Source: Robinsoniella peoriensis (GTDB taxonomy: Bacteria > Bacillota > Clostridia > Lachnospirales > Lachnospiraceae). From it: a stretch of DNA of 64,000 nucleotides. Below, in pieces: positions 33,710-43,900 of the stretch (position 1 is its first letter; every line of letters starts with the position of its first letter). Made by a program: the position numbers and the translations under genes. The stretch lies in NCBI RefSeq assembly GCF_042680125.1, contig NZ_JBHTNY010000017.1; one strand, given 5' to 3'. Under the pieces are notes generated by a model. It searched no databases, was not told the DNA's origin, and worked only from the letters and a program-made list of their open reading frames with translations.

Positions 33710-35203
33710 CTATGTTATATCCTCCCTGGTTATTGGAAGATGGATGATCATAGCCAGCCCTTCCCTGTTCTCCGCCCGGACTTTACCGCCGTGTCCAAGA
33801 ATGATTTCTTTCACCACGGCCAGCCCAATGCCGCTTCCTTTTTCAGACTGGGTTCTTGCATCATCCACCCGGTAAAAACTGTCAAATATCTGTTCCAGGC
33901 TCTCACATGGCACTCCCGGTCCGTCATCTTGAAATACCAGTTCAATATCCGTGCCTTCCATCGTGCGTTTTAGTGATATCTGAATGTTTGATTTTTCTAA
34001 CGTGCGGTATTTGACCGTGTTTGCAAACAGATTGTCAAACACCCGTTTGAATTCCTCCCTGTCAATCTGTACCGGATAGGTCTCTTTTCCATATAAGAAA
34101 GTTATTTCCACATGGTTCTGTTCTGCGTCAGACCGATAGGTTCCCAGGTACTGATCCACAAAATCCTTAAAATCTGCTTTCTCCATCCGGTACCGGAACC
34201 CATTGTCCAGCCTGCTGTACTCCGAAAGACTGTCCACAAGGCTCACGAGATTCCCCGTCCGGGTCTTAATCGCCTGCAGATAACGGCTTCTTTTTTCCCG
34301 GGTATCTGCAATCCCATCCATCAGCCCGTCAAGATAGCCGCTGATGGATGTAAGTGGCGTCCTTAGGTCGTGGGAAATACCGGTGATGAGAGAACGTCTG
34401 CGTTTTTCATCTCTCAGGCGCTGGTCAACGGACTCTTTCAGATAAGCACGCATCTCGTCAAAGTCCCTGCATACTTCCCCAAACTCATCTTTCTTCTGAT
34501 ATTCCATCCTGGTATCCAGATTCCCTTCCCGGATTTCTTTTGTACCCAGACTCAACTGATGCAGCGGTTTTAAGATGCTTCTTGATATCCACCAGGAGGT
34601 TATTCCATTCACAAATACAGTCAGTGCTACAAAGAATGCAAGTATTCCAATCAAGTATTTCAGGATATAATTCTTCAGATAATTCACAACCCCCTGATCT
34701 GTCTGCTGACGGTGAACAGCCGTAATACAGAATACTTTCTCACCATGATAAAAAGTATTCTTGATAACAGAAACCTCATGCCTGCTGGCGGTAAGAGTCT
34801 TTGCCGTATCAATCGCATCCCCGGCTACCGACCGGGCCGCCTGCATATCTTCTTCCGTAAGATTGGTATAGATCAATTTTTCATTTTTTGTGATCATGAA
34901 CTGGTATCCCATCCCTGACAGCTTATCTTCCAGATGGTTCATCTCGTCACTGCGGTTAATTTCAGATATCGCATCCGGGTATTTCCCCTGCCCCCAATTA
35001 TTCTCCCACAACTCCTGCTGGTAGGTATAGATCATGCTCTGGGCAAACTGAATACTGTTTTCATCGCTGTACATGGCTTCCAGAGTATACCAGTAACTTC
35101 CCAATGATGTGTGCAGGCAAACATTTATCACGATTGCCGTAAATAAAATGGGAATCAGGACCATCATAATATTGGATATCCTGATTTTTTTCTTAATTGT
35201 CAA
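33710..35203 (-). CDS. Sensor histidine kinase (HAMP-HisKA-HATPase)
   Basis: About 497 residues. Two membrane helices (NIMMVLIPILFTAIVINV and YLIGILAFFVALTVFV) enclose an extracellular sensor of ~130 residues; then HAMP, HisKA with GISHDLRTPLTSISG, and HATPase with DNLFANTVKYR and GSGIGLAVVKEI. I placed the start at a TTG (35203) with GGAG 9 nt upstream; a farther TTG at 35275 lacks a ribosome site. It directly precedes the regulator gene. Signal unknown. Confidence 0.9.
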   Translation of the reverse strand: MTIKKKIRISNIMMVLIPILFTAIVINVCLHTSLGSYWYTLEAMYSDENSIQFAQSMIYTYQQELWENNWGQGKYPDAISEINRSDEMNHLEDKLSGMGYQFMITKNEKLIYTNLTEEDMQAARSVAGDAIDTAKTLTASRHEVSVIKNTFYHGEKVFCITAVHRQQTDQGVVNYLKNYILKYLIGILAFFVALTVFVNGITSWWISRSILKPLHQLSLGTKEIREGNLDTRMEYQKKDEFGEVCRDFDEMRAYLKESVDQRLRDEKRRRSLITGISHDLRTPLTSISGYLDGLMDGIADTREKRSRYLQAIKTRTGNLVSLVDSLSEYSRLDNGFRYRMEKADFKDFVDQYLGTYRSDAEQNHVEITFLYGKETYPVQIDREEFKRVFDNLFANTVKYRTLEKSNIQISLKRTMEGTDIELVFQDDGPGVPCESLEQIFDSFYRVDDARTQSEKGSGIGLAVVKEIILGHGGKVRAENREGLAMIIHLPITREDIT

Positions 35204-35403
35204 TATCTTACTCTCCTTTATCGTTACTGAACCAGGTATCCGGTATTTTATTTTTACCTGACCGTTCTGCGTCAAAGGTCAGGTTCTTGAATTCTATCAT
35301 TTTCCGCCTCCTTATTTGCACTTAAAACGACTTCTGTTTTCAATTACAGTATAGTCCGAGCGAATAATAATAGCCAATACTTATATCATATTCATTATCA
35401 TAG

Positions 35404-35432
35404 TTGAAACCTATACATTTTCATGTTAAAGT
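35404..35432 (+). promoter_or_regulatory. Promoter of the LysR gene at 35466
   Basis: TTGAAA (35404-35409), 17 bp, TAAAGT (35427-35432). Just upstream, ATACTTATATCAT and a second TATCAT resemble the LysR-box sequences found before the genes at 11083 and 38780. Confidence 0.5.
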
Positions 35433-35465
35433 ATTAGTAAATCTTATTGCAAAGGAGATTTACTA

Positions 35466-36365
35466 ATGGAATTAAGAGTACTTCAATATTTTCTGGCAAT
35501 AGCAAGAGAGCAGAGCATTGTACGGGCTGCAGAGTCTCTGCATCTTTCCCAGCCCACCCTTTCCACACAAATTAAAAATATGGAAGAGGAATTGGGCAAG
35601 CAGCTTCTGATACGGGGGACAAAGGGGTCACGGAAGGTTACCCTGACGGAAGAAGGCATGATCTTGCGGAAACGCGCAGAAGAGATACTGGAACTGGTAA
35701 AGAAAACAGAGTCTGAAATCACGCTTTCCGACAATATTATCTTGGGTGATGTTTATATCGGGACGGGAGAAACAGATGCCGTGCGTCTGATTGCCAAAGC
35801 CGCTAAGACTCTTCAGGAGTCTCATCCCGGAATCCATTACCATATTTCCAGTGGAAATGCCACTTTTGTCATGGAACAACTAGATAAAGGACTAATTGAC
35901 TTTGGCGTTGTATTTGGAACGGTGGATTTAACTAAATACAACGCATTAAAAATGTCAGATACAGACATATGGGGGGTATTAATGCGTAAGGATTCTCCTC
36001 TAGCAGAAAAAGAATTGATTACGCCAGAGGATTTGTGGAACAAGCCTCTAATCCTATCCCAGCAGGAAAATAGAGGCGGAGATGTTATCCGGTGGCTAAA
36101 TCGGGAAGTATCCGAATTAAACATCACTGCAACTTATAACCTTATGTTTAATGCTTCTTTGCTGGTCGAAGAAGGTCTTGGGTATGTTATTGGCTTAGCT
36201 CATATCATCAATACCTCCGGAGACAGCAATCTCTGCTTTCGCCCGCTTGCACCCAAGCTAGAAAATGAACTGAGCATTATCTGGAAGAAATATCAGTTAT
36301 TTTCTAAACCATCACAAAAGTTTTTAGAGGTTTTGCGGCTGTATCTTGATACGGACTTGATCTAA
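35466..36365 (+). CDS. LysR-family transcriptional regulator
   Basis: 299 residues. HTH with LSQPTLSTQIKNMEEELGKQL and an effector domain; C-terminus FRPLAPKLENELSIIWKKYQ, close to the LysR proteins at 621 and 11083. GCAAAGGAGATTTACTA precedes the ATG. It is divergent from the two-component genes and convergent with the MATE gene. Its target is not obvious: the nearest candidates are the kinase pair or a redox gene elsewhere in the window. Confidence 0.92.
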   Translation: MELRVLQYFLAIAREQSIVRAAESLHLSQPTLSTQIKNMEEELGKQLLIRGTKGSRKVTLTEEGMILRKRAEEILELVKKTESEITLSDNIILGDVYIGTGETDAVRLIAKAAKTLQESHPGIHYHISSGNATFVMEQLDKGLIDFGVVFGTVDLTKYNALKMSDTDIWGVLMRKDSPLAEKELITPEDLWNKPLILSQQENRGGDVIRWLNREVSELNITATYNLMFNASLLVEEGLGYVIGLAHIINTSGDSNLCFRPLAPKLENELSIIWKKYQLFSKPSQKFLEVLRLYLDTDLI

Positions 36366-36422
36366 TTCCACATATGTATATTAAAGTGTTTTTATGTTTC
36401 ATTAAATATAGGTATCAGTACT

Positions 36423-37754
36423 TTATATCACCCGAATTTTTTTCCACTTCCCACTTTTATATCGGATTGAAAATGCAACAGAACGTGCCAGCCAGTCCAT
36501 GCCCATGGCAATCCATACACCAATAATCCCCATATTGCAAACGATCCCAAGGAAAACAGCCGTTCCCAACCGAAACACCAGCATAGATCCGATCCCAATG
36601 TACATGGTTATCTTTACATCTCCTGATGCCCGAAGGCTGTTAGATAAGTTAAACGAAGTGGGGTGAAGTAAAAATGCCATCACATTGTGCATCACAACCA
36701 GAATGCAGCCCAGCTTCCACGTCTCCTCCGATATTATATAAAATCCATGAATTACCGGCAGCAGCAGACAAACTCCAAGACCAAGGATTCCCGTGGCGAT
36801 ATAAGATATTTTCATAAGTTTTTTTGTATACTTTTCGGCCTGGTCATATTCTCCTGCCCCGTTGCACTGCCCTACCACAGTCACCACGGCAAGGTTAATG
36901 GCATTTACTACCAGGATTGCAATCTGGTCAATGCCGTTTGCCACACCATTGGCGGCAATCTGGTATGTGCCAAACAATGCCACAATGCTGGTGACAAGCA
37001 CTTTTCCCAAGGCAAACAATCCATTTTCTATACCATTTGGAACCGCAATCCGAAGGATTTTTTTAACGGTCTCTTTATTCCAGGCAAAGATTTCTCTCAT
37101 CTTCACGGACACCTGATTTTTCTCGTTAAAGGACATAGCAAGCATAATCACCGCACCTGCCATTCTGGAGACCAGCGTAGGTACTGCCACACCTGCCACT
37201 CCGGCATGCAAAACAAAAATCCCAATGGCATCCCCCGCTATATTGATCACATTGATTAGAACAGATACATACATGGTGATTTTCGTTTTCTGCATGGAGC
37301 GGAAGATGGCAGCTGACGAATTATAGATTCCCAGAAACGGAAAGGAAAGGGCTGTGATCAGAAAATAAGTGACTGCCGCCTTTTTTACATCTGCATCAAT
37401 CGCTCCAAACAAAAGCTCTAATATCATTGTATGGAACACAAGGCAGATTCCCATAATGGCTATTGATAGCAGCACAGTGACCAAAAGGAGCTGGCTGGCA
37501 CAGCGGCCGGCATTTTTCTTGTCCTTCCTTCCCAGATATTGGGATACGATTACCGCACCACCCGTATCAATAGCTGAAAGTACCACAATAATCAGATAAT
37601 TTATCATATCAACCAGAGCTACACCCGAAATTGCCGCCTCGCCAACATAGGACACCATCACGGTATCCACAATCCCTACCATCATGACAAGCGCCTGCTC
37701 AATCACAAGCGGGAAAATCAACTTTCTTAAATCTTTATTTGAAAACATTTTCAC
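36423..37754 (-). CDS. MATE-family multidrug/metabolite antiporter
   Basis: 443 residues, 12 predicted helices in two related halves. Typical sequences: NKDLRKLIFPLVIEQALVMM at the N-terminus and SQYLGRKDKKNAGR after helix 2; a similar LVVMHNVMAFLLHPTSFN stretch in the second half. Exports cationic drugs or metabolites using Na+ or H+. AGGAG precedes the ATG. It follows the LysR gene at 37890 on the same strand with its own promoter in the gap. Confidence 0.92.
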   Translation of the reverse strand: MKMFSNKDLRKLIFPLVIEQALVMMVGIVDTVMVSYVGEAAISGVALVDMINYLIIVVLSAIDTGGAVIVSQYLGRKDKKNAGRCASQLLLVTVLLSIAIMGICLVFHTMILELLFGAIDADVKKAAVTYFLITALSFPFLGIYNSSAAIFRSMQKTKITMYVSVLINVINIAGDAIGIFVLHAGVAGVAVPTLVSRMAGAVIMLAMSFNEKNQVSVKMREIFAWNKETVKKILRIAVPNGIENGLFALGKVLVTSIVALFGTYQIAANGVANGIDQIAILVVNAINLAVVTVVGQCNGAGEYDQAEKYTKKLMKISYIATGILGLGVCLLLPVIHGFYIISEETWKLGCILVVMHNVMAFLLHPTSFNLSNSLRASGDVKITMYIGIGSMLVFRLGTAVFLGIVCNMGIIGVWIAMGMDWLARSVAFSIRYKSGKWKKIRVI

Positions 37755-37803
37755 TGCTCCTGTCTTTTCTGCATTACCTCCTCCGTCATTTTCATCGAAA
37801 AAA

Positions 37804-37878
37804 ATAATGTAAATGTTCTGAGAAGAATATTTTTCTACTCTACATTTACATTATAATTTCTGCGGTTTCATATGTCTA
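37804..37878 (-). promoter_or_regulatory. MATE gene promoter with long inverted repeat
   Basis: Minus strand: TAGACA (37873-37878), 17 bp, TATAAT (37850-37855). ATAATGTAAATG (37804-37815) and CATTTACATTAT (37843-37854) form a perfect 12-bp inverted repeat around 27 bp; one arm overlaps the -10. The sequence TAGACATATGAAAC at the -35 recurs before the gene at 48482. Confidence 0.6.
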
Positions 37879-37889
37879 ATACCTATGTT

Positions 37890-38780
37890 TTATGTCTTAC
37901 TCATGCTTAAAAAGCATTTAATGTGTTCGATGAATTTTGCTGCAGCGGGTCCAAACGGCTGTCCTCTTTTCCACGCCAATACACTTGTGGCTGTCAATTC
38001 CGGAAACAACGGACGGTAACAGATTTTTTCTTTATCCAGGAATGGCAGGGACCCTTCAACCACCAGTGAATATCCCAATCCCCGGTATACCATGACCGCA
38101 CCATTGGTACTTAAATTGCTGGTAAAGAGTATATGCAGATCCTTGAAGTAATCACCAAACCAGCTTGCCAGCTCACTCTGTACATTGGGACGTCTTACCA
38201 TAATAATAGGCAGGCCGGACAAATCAGCGGCTGTAACATACTCTTTCCTGGCAAGGGGATCGTCGGGTCTCATCAGTACCACCCAGCTCTCTTTCATATC
38301 CAGCCGTATAAAATCATACTTGTCCATATCAACCGGCTCCAGTAAAAGCCCGATGTCTGTCAGGCCATTATCCATCCGATCTCTGATCTGATCTGCATTT
38401 GCAGTAAATAAATCATAATTGACACTGGGATATTTTTTGCTGAACGTATCAAACAGCTCCGAGAGAATTCCTACGGATGCCAGCTCACCGCAGCCAATTG
38501 AGATTTTCCCTTCAATCAGCTCTTCCTGCTCCGCCAGTTCCCTTTCTGTAATGTCAACCAGCTCCAGTATTTCCTGCGCCCTCCTGCGCAGCAGAATTCC
38601 TTCACTGGTAAGGGTAATTTTTCGTGTCCCTCTGTGGAACAGCGTAACCCCCACGGCTTCCTCCAGCTGGGCCAGCTGCCTGCTCAGTGTGGGCTGTGTT
38701 ATATGCAGTACTGCTGCTGCTTTCGATATGCTTTCCTCCCGTACTACAGTTAAAAAATAATTCAACACTCTGATTTCCAA
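37890..38780 (-). CDS. LysR-family transcriptional regulator
   Basis: 296 residues from a TTG start (GGGGTGAACGT upstream; no ATG fits and MEIRVLNYFLTVV is the family's usual beginning). HTH with ITQPTLSRQLAQLEEAVG. The effector domain ends YRPLFPELTATSVLAWKRGQ, so it is the most divergent of the four LysR proteins here. The MATE gene lies 135 bp downstream and is a plausible target. Confidence 0.9.
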   Translation of the reverse strand: MEIRVLNYFLTVVREESISKAAAVLHITQPTLSRQLAQLEEAVGVTLFHRGTRKITLTSEGILLRRRAQEILELVDITERELAEQEELIEGKISIGCGELASVGILSELFDTFSKKYPSVNYDLFTANADQIRDRMDNGLTDIGLLLEPVDMDKYDFIRLDMKESWVVLMRPDDPLARKEYVTAADLSGLPIIMVRRPNVQSELASWFGDYFKDLHILFTSNLSTNGAVMVYRGLGYSLVVEGSLPFLDKEKICYRPLFPELTATSVLAWKRGQPFGPAAAKFIEHIKCFLSMSKT

Positions 38781-38804
38781 ACGTTCACCCCATTCCTGAA
38801 AAAT

Positions 38805-38847
38805 ATACTTATGGGTATATCATAACAAATCAAAGTAAAATATGCAA
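38805..38847 (-). promoter_or_regulatory. LysR promoter and LysR-box
   Basis: Minus strand: TTGCAT (38842-38847), 17 bp, TATGAT (38819-38824). ATAC-N6-GTAT (38805-38818) overlaps the expected start site, a classic LysR-box shape that suggests autorepression. The remaining sequence to 38970 shows no gene. Confidence 0.6.
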
Positions 38848-38964
38848 AATCTATTCCTAACAGCCCCGCCCCGATCACGGCAGTGACGACGTTTTGAAAC
38901 GGACAAATTGATATACAAGGCAAGACTCAGGTGCCTGCGCGGGCATAATGGGTTGAATTTATAC

Positions 38965-39009
38965 AAAAAAGGAATCAGCTAATTAAATTCAATCGCTGAT
39001 TCCCTTTTT
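38965..39009. terminator. Bidirectional rho-independent terminator
   Basis: GGAATCAGC (38971-38979) pairs with GCTGATTCC (38995-39003); AAAAAA precedes and TTTTT follows, so it works on either strand. It lies ~100 bp beyond the stop of the FIVAR gene at 39108 and insulates it from the LysR promoter. Confidence 0.85.
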
Positions 39010-39107
39010 CGCGCGTCTGTCTTAGAAACAATTTTCCACATTTCTTTCTGCCTGCCAGATCTGCTTTAATTTTTCACCAGGGCATTTTCCCAATCATTTT
39101 TTAATGA

Positions 39108-40736
39108 TCATTTTACTTTTACTTTAACTTTTATCTCGTTGCTGTATTTACCATAGACATTCTTACCATTCGCTTTTTTATACACACGTACCTTGTAAGT
39201 ATATGTTTTACCTTTTTTTACTTTCTTGTCTGTAAATCTGGTAGTTTTGCCATTAACATCTCCGATGCGGCTCCATTTTTTTCCTGTCTTCCTGTAAATA
39301 CGGTATCCGGTTACTGCAGAAGATTCTTTCTTCCAGGTTACTCTGATGTTTCCTTTCAATTCTCTTGCTTTTATTGTGGGACTCTGAGGAACCGCCTTTA
39401 TAGTAACTATTTTATACTTACTATAAACTGTTTTTCCATCTGCTTTCTTGTATGCTTTTACTGCAAAAGTATATTTCTTGCCAAGTTCTGCTTTTTTGTA
39501 AACATAGGATGTGGAACTGTTTTTCTTAATTGTTTTAATTGTTTTCCAGCCTTTGCCAGTTTTGTTCATTACAACATAGCCATCCGCTCCGGAAACTTTC
39601 TTCCAGCTTAATTTAATGTATCTGGAAGCCTGATTTGCAGCTTTTGCGGTAACTGTTGCAGCTTTTACTTGTACAGCCGCTTCTTTGTCTGCGTCAATTT
39701 TTAATCCCTGAATTGCTTTTGCCAGCGCTGCAGTCTGTGCATCGATGGCTGCCTGTGCTGCTTTCGGGTCTGCCGCAACTTTTTCTGCAGCTGCAATGGC
39801 TGCCGTCAGCGCGCTATAGGATGCATTTGTATAATTGCCGATCTTAATGGCTTTTGCCTGCGCAATTTTTGCATATAATGCTGTCTTCGATGGCTGTGGT
39901 ATTTCTACTTTCAGATTGCTGATTGCATTCTTCAGTGCGTTTACCTGGGCATCAATCGCTGCCTGGGTTGCATTTGGATCTGTAGCAACTTTTTCTGCTT
40001 CTGCAATGGCAACGGTTAAAGCGTGGAAGGAAGCATCGGTATAGCTGCCTTTTTTAATAGCTTTCGCTTCTGAAATTTTCCTATTCAATTCTGCCTTTGA
40101 CGGCTTTTTTGTTTCTTTCATATTGGTAACGGCATCCATCAGATTCCGGCTTGCCTGATTGACCGTCTGCGCATCCGCACTGATATCTGCAAATATTTTT
40201 TCCGCTTCTGCAAGTGCAGCCTTTACTGCTTCAATGCTTTCAGGGGTATAGCCCGACAGCTCCGCACCGTCTTCCAGAATAGCTTTGGCTCCATCGATCG
40301 CCGTCTTCAGCCCTACTTTTTGTACGCTGTCTTCCAGAAGATCACAAGCCGTAATCAGTTTCAGAAAAGCCTTATCAATCTCTTCCTGGGTTAATTCCGG
40401 CTTTTCCAGCATTGCTCTTGCTTCATCCAATGCTTCTTGTACTCTTTCCCAGCTTTCCGCTGTAAAACAGTTGTAATCTTTCTGCTGCTGCTCTAACTTC
40501 CCAGCCTCGGCTACTGCAAGCTTCAGGCTGTCCGCAGCAGACTTATTTTCATCAACATTTGCATTGCTGCTCCTGAATCCTTCATTGAACTCCGGCATTT
40601 CCTGAGTCAGAGGCTCGTCTTCCGTGATACTCTCTGCATGCACATTTATGGTCCCGGACAAAGCTGAAAATGGAGACGAAGCCGCTAATACACCGATTAA
40701 TATCCCTGCTGTAAACTTTTTTCCACTTTTTTTCAT
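39108..40736 (-). CDS. Secreted FIVAR/fibronectin-III surface protein
   Basis: 542 residues. Signal peptide (MKKSGKKFTAGILIGVLAAS, cut near VHAES). Four FIVAR-type helical repeats span about 65-350 (AVAEAGKLEQQQKDYNCFT..., ISEAKAIKKGSYTDASF and IAQAKAIKIGNYTNASY). Two Fn3-like domains follow (about 365-450 and 455-540), rich in Lys/Tyr. No LPXTG and no enzyme domain. Likely a surface- or sugar-binding companion of the large protein at 40976, whose FIVAR module it shares. Terminator downstream. Confidence 0.9.
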   Translation of the reverse strand: MKKSGKKFTAGILIGVLAASSPFSALSGTINVHAESITEDEPLTQEMPEFNEGFRSSNANVDENKSAADSLKLAVAEAGKLEQQQKDYNCFTAESWERVQEALDEARAMLEKPELTQEEIDKAFLKLITACDLLEDSVQKVGLKTAIDGAKAILEDGAELSGYTPESIEAVKAALAEAEKIFADISADAQTVNQASRNLMDAVTNMKETKKPSKAELNRKISEAKAIKKGSYTDASFHALTVAIAEAEKVATDPNATQAAIDAQVNALKNAISNLKVEIPQPSKTALYAKIAQAKAIKIGNYTNASYSALTAAIAAAEKVAADPKAAQAAIDAQTAALAKAIQGLKIDADKEAAVQVKAATVTAKAANQASRYIKLSWKKVSGADGYVVMNKTGKGWKTIKTIKKNSSTSYVYKKAELGKKYTFAVKAYKKADGKTVYSKYKIVTIKAVPQSPTIKARELKGNIRVTWKKESSAVTGYRIYRKTGKKWSRIGDVNGKTTRFTDKKVKKGKTYTYKVRVYKKANGKNVYGKYSNEIKVKVKVK

Positions 40737-40975
40737 ATTTTCTTTTCCTTTTCATTTTCTGGCATCAGAGTCTGATTAATATGTTCCTTTTATCCCTTGA
40801 CGCTCATTAAAATTATTGAAGAAATAATTTACTTCTATTGACAATATATTACCATAAAGGACACGGTTAGCTTTAGGATTATATTAAGGCAATCTAATAT
40901 TTTATCAAGATATTATGGGTTACTACTTGCATTATTTTGTAGTTTTTGGATTATTTTAAGAAAATTTAACCTGTT

Positions 40976-43900
40976 CTAAAACTCCGTTATTCTTTCGGCT
41001 GCATACTTTAATATAAACGTTGCGTCAGTACCGTCAGAGATGCCATCACCATTCACATCCGCCACTTTATGCTGCTCTTGCGTAAGTTCTTCAAGCTCTG
41101 CCACAGATTTTAATACCTTTGAAGAGTCAGCGGTATTCACCTTTCCGTTCATATCCACGTCTCCCATCAAACGCGCCTTCAGAATCTCATTGACCAGTTT
41201 TTTAAGAGTTTCTCCTACTTTATTGCTGTCTGCATCTTCATTGTCATAAACTGCCTGAGCCTCATCTATCACTGCTTCCAGCCCGGCAATGCTTTCCGTT
41301 AAATATTTACCGGTATTAGTCAGGATCTCATTTGCCTTGTCCAGAGCATTCTTCAGTTCCTCTTTGTTCGCTTTTCTCACAAGTGAGGTCATAGCCTCTG
41401 CCAGTTTGTTATAGGCATCATTGATTTGTAGATCTGCCGCCTGGCTGTTACCAGCCACAGCCTCTGCTGCCTCTAATGCCTGTTCCAGCGCCTGCACACT
41501 TGAAGGCGTATACTTATCTTTATTTTTCAAAAGTTCATTTGCTTTTAGAATCAGGATTTCCAGCCTTGTCCCCTCGTTTTTCACCATCAAACTGGTAACT
41601 GCATCCATCAATTTCCGGCTTGCTTCATTGACCGTCTGCTGATCCGCACTGGTCTCTGCCAATACTTTTTCAGCTTCTGCAAGTGCAGTTCTTACTTTCT
41701 CAATACTTTCCAGGGCATACCCCGACAGTCCCGCCTCGTCATCCAGGATCGCTTTCGTCCCCTCTATCGTCGCCTTTAGTCCTGCTTTATGCACCCCTTC
41801 CTCTAAAAGGCTGCATACCGTAATCAGATTCAGGAAAGCTTCATCAGCATCTGCCTGTGCTGCTTCCGGGTTTTCCAGCAATCCTCTTGCAATATCCAGG
41901 GCTTCCTGTACTTTGCTCCAGCTTTCATCTGTAAAACATATATTTTCTTTTTGCTCCGCTTCTAATTTCTCAGCCATGCCCACTGCAAGCTTCAGACTGT
42001 TTAAATCAGCTGAAACTGGTGGCTCAGGATCATCATTCTCTACGGTATTCAATATATCAGGGTAAATTTCTTTTCCCGCCTCTGTTCCAAGCATAATCTC
42101 TTCCAGTGCCAATTGCGCATCGCCTGTTGATATATAGGTAATTTCAGCAAGGCGCTCTGGCTGGCTTTCATAAGAAATAGTCAGTTTCAGCTTCCCGTCT
42201 GCCGTTTCCTGCCGAAGAATATTACCATTGTCTATACGAACATCATCAACTTCTGCACCATTTAATTCAATAACTGCATCTATCACCCTTGTATCTGATT
42301 TCTGATTTTCGAGAGATAGTACCGCTGTGCTTTTCCCTCTTTCTAATACAACTTTTTCAATATCACGATTTTTCTTACTCATCTCTTCCTGGGTAAGAAA
42401 CATGTTCTCGTCAAATACCCGGCCTGTCATAGACTCCGGTACTTCCATGCGAAGCGCTGACAAAACCATAGGGGAAATATCCGCATTTGTACCTCCCTGC
42501 AAGCGAGTTCCCGAATTAACCGTCTGTCCCCCTACTCCTATAAATATATCCATATTCGATGGATCAAGAGAACCATGCCCATAACCGCTTCCACCATGAT
42601 CAGCATTCGTTACAATCAGGGTTTCATCATATTCTCCGCTTTCTTTTAAGGCATCAATAACTGCTTTGTACTGATCATCATACTGCTGAAGTTCATCCCA
42701 GAACACATCCGAATAATACCCTCTTCCATGTCCTACATGATCCATCCAGTCATTCTGCATATATACCACTGCCGTATTTTGATATTCTTTACTCCTAATA
42801 TAATCTGCTACATCATAAAAACTTCTCTGAGATTCAGAAACGCTGCATATCACCGGAGCATCCGGTTCAATAATACCATCCATAATCTCTGCCCACTCAG
42901 TAAATGCCGCATTCTGACGTTCTGGAAATGCAGCTTCAGCCGCCTTGAAAACAGAAGGATACAGCGGTGTTTTTCTTCCATAATCCGTATAATAACTGAC
43001 ACTTGCCATATCATTATCGATTTGATAATCTACTGGTACGTCCATCCATGGAATCCCATGAAGAATTGAGAAGTAGTTCTGCGCCGAAATAGACGGCACA
43101 GTCGATTGGGCAGTATAACTGGCTGCAAATTCTTCATTCATAAGTTTCATTGCATATGTATTTTTTCTTTTGCCCATTGTTTCCGGATCCGAATGCTTCG
43201 TAGGTATTACATCATTATTTGGGGCATAGTATACTGCGTCCGGATCCCACACATTACCTGAGCCGTCCATTGTGAGAATTACGGCATGTTTGTATGGATA
43301 AATGGATGCCTCCCCAGCGACGGCAGCTTTTAAATTGTCCTCAGCAAGTGCGATATCTCCTGCACCAATAATCCCGTCCTCATTAACATCAAGCATATTT
43401 TTCCCATAGAGACACATCTCTTTTTCGGCCTTTGGAAGCATTTCCAAAGTTTCTGTGACCTCTTTGTTTGAAGAATAAGCTTTGAAATTATCCGTATATA
43501 CTGTCGTCGTAACAGAATCCGATATTCCTTTTATCTTAAAGTTTAATTTTCCCATTCTGGTAGCGTTATAATTATGGAAACTTTCTGTTGATAGATCCAT
43601 TTCAGAAACAACATGCAGTCTTCCGCTTTCTTCTTCTGTAATCGTAACACCTTCTTTTAGATGCTGCACATTTTTATATTCCATAAGGGTGTTATCATAA
43701 ACAATATCATACTCGATCTTGTCTATATCATTTGATTTATTTTTATTTCCATGGATATTCAGATTCCAGGAAGCCTCTTCTGCGATACCGGAAGATCCAA
43801 TCAATCCAAGATTTATCTGGCTGCCTGCTTCTACTGTTGCTCCTTCAAACGCATTTTCATTCATAATACTGATTTGTTCATCTGATAAAGCCTCACTGTA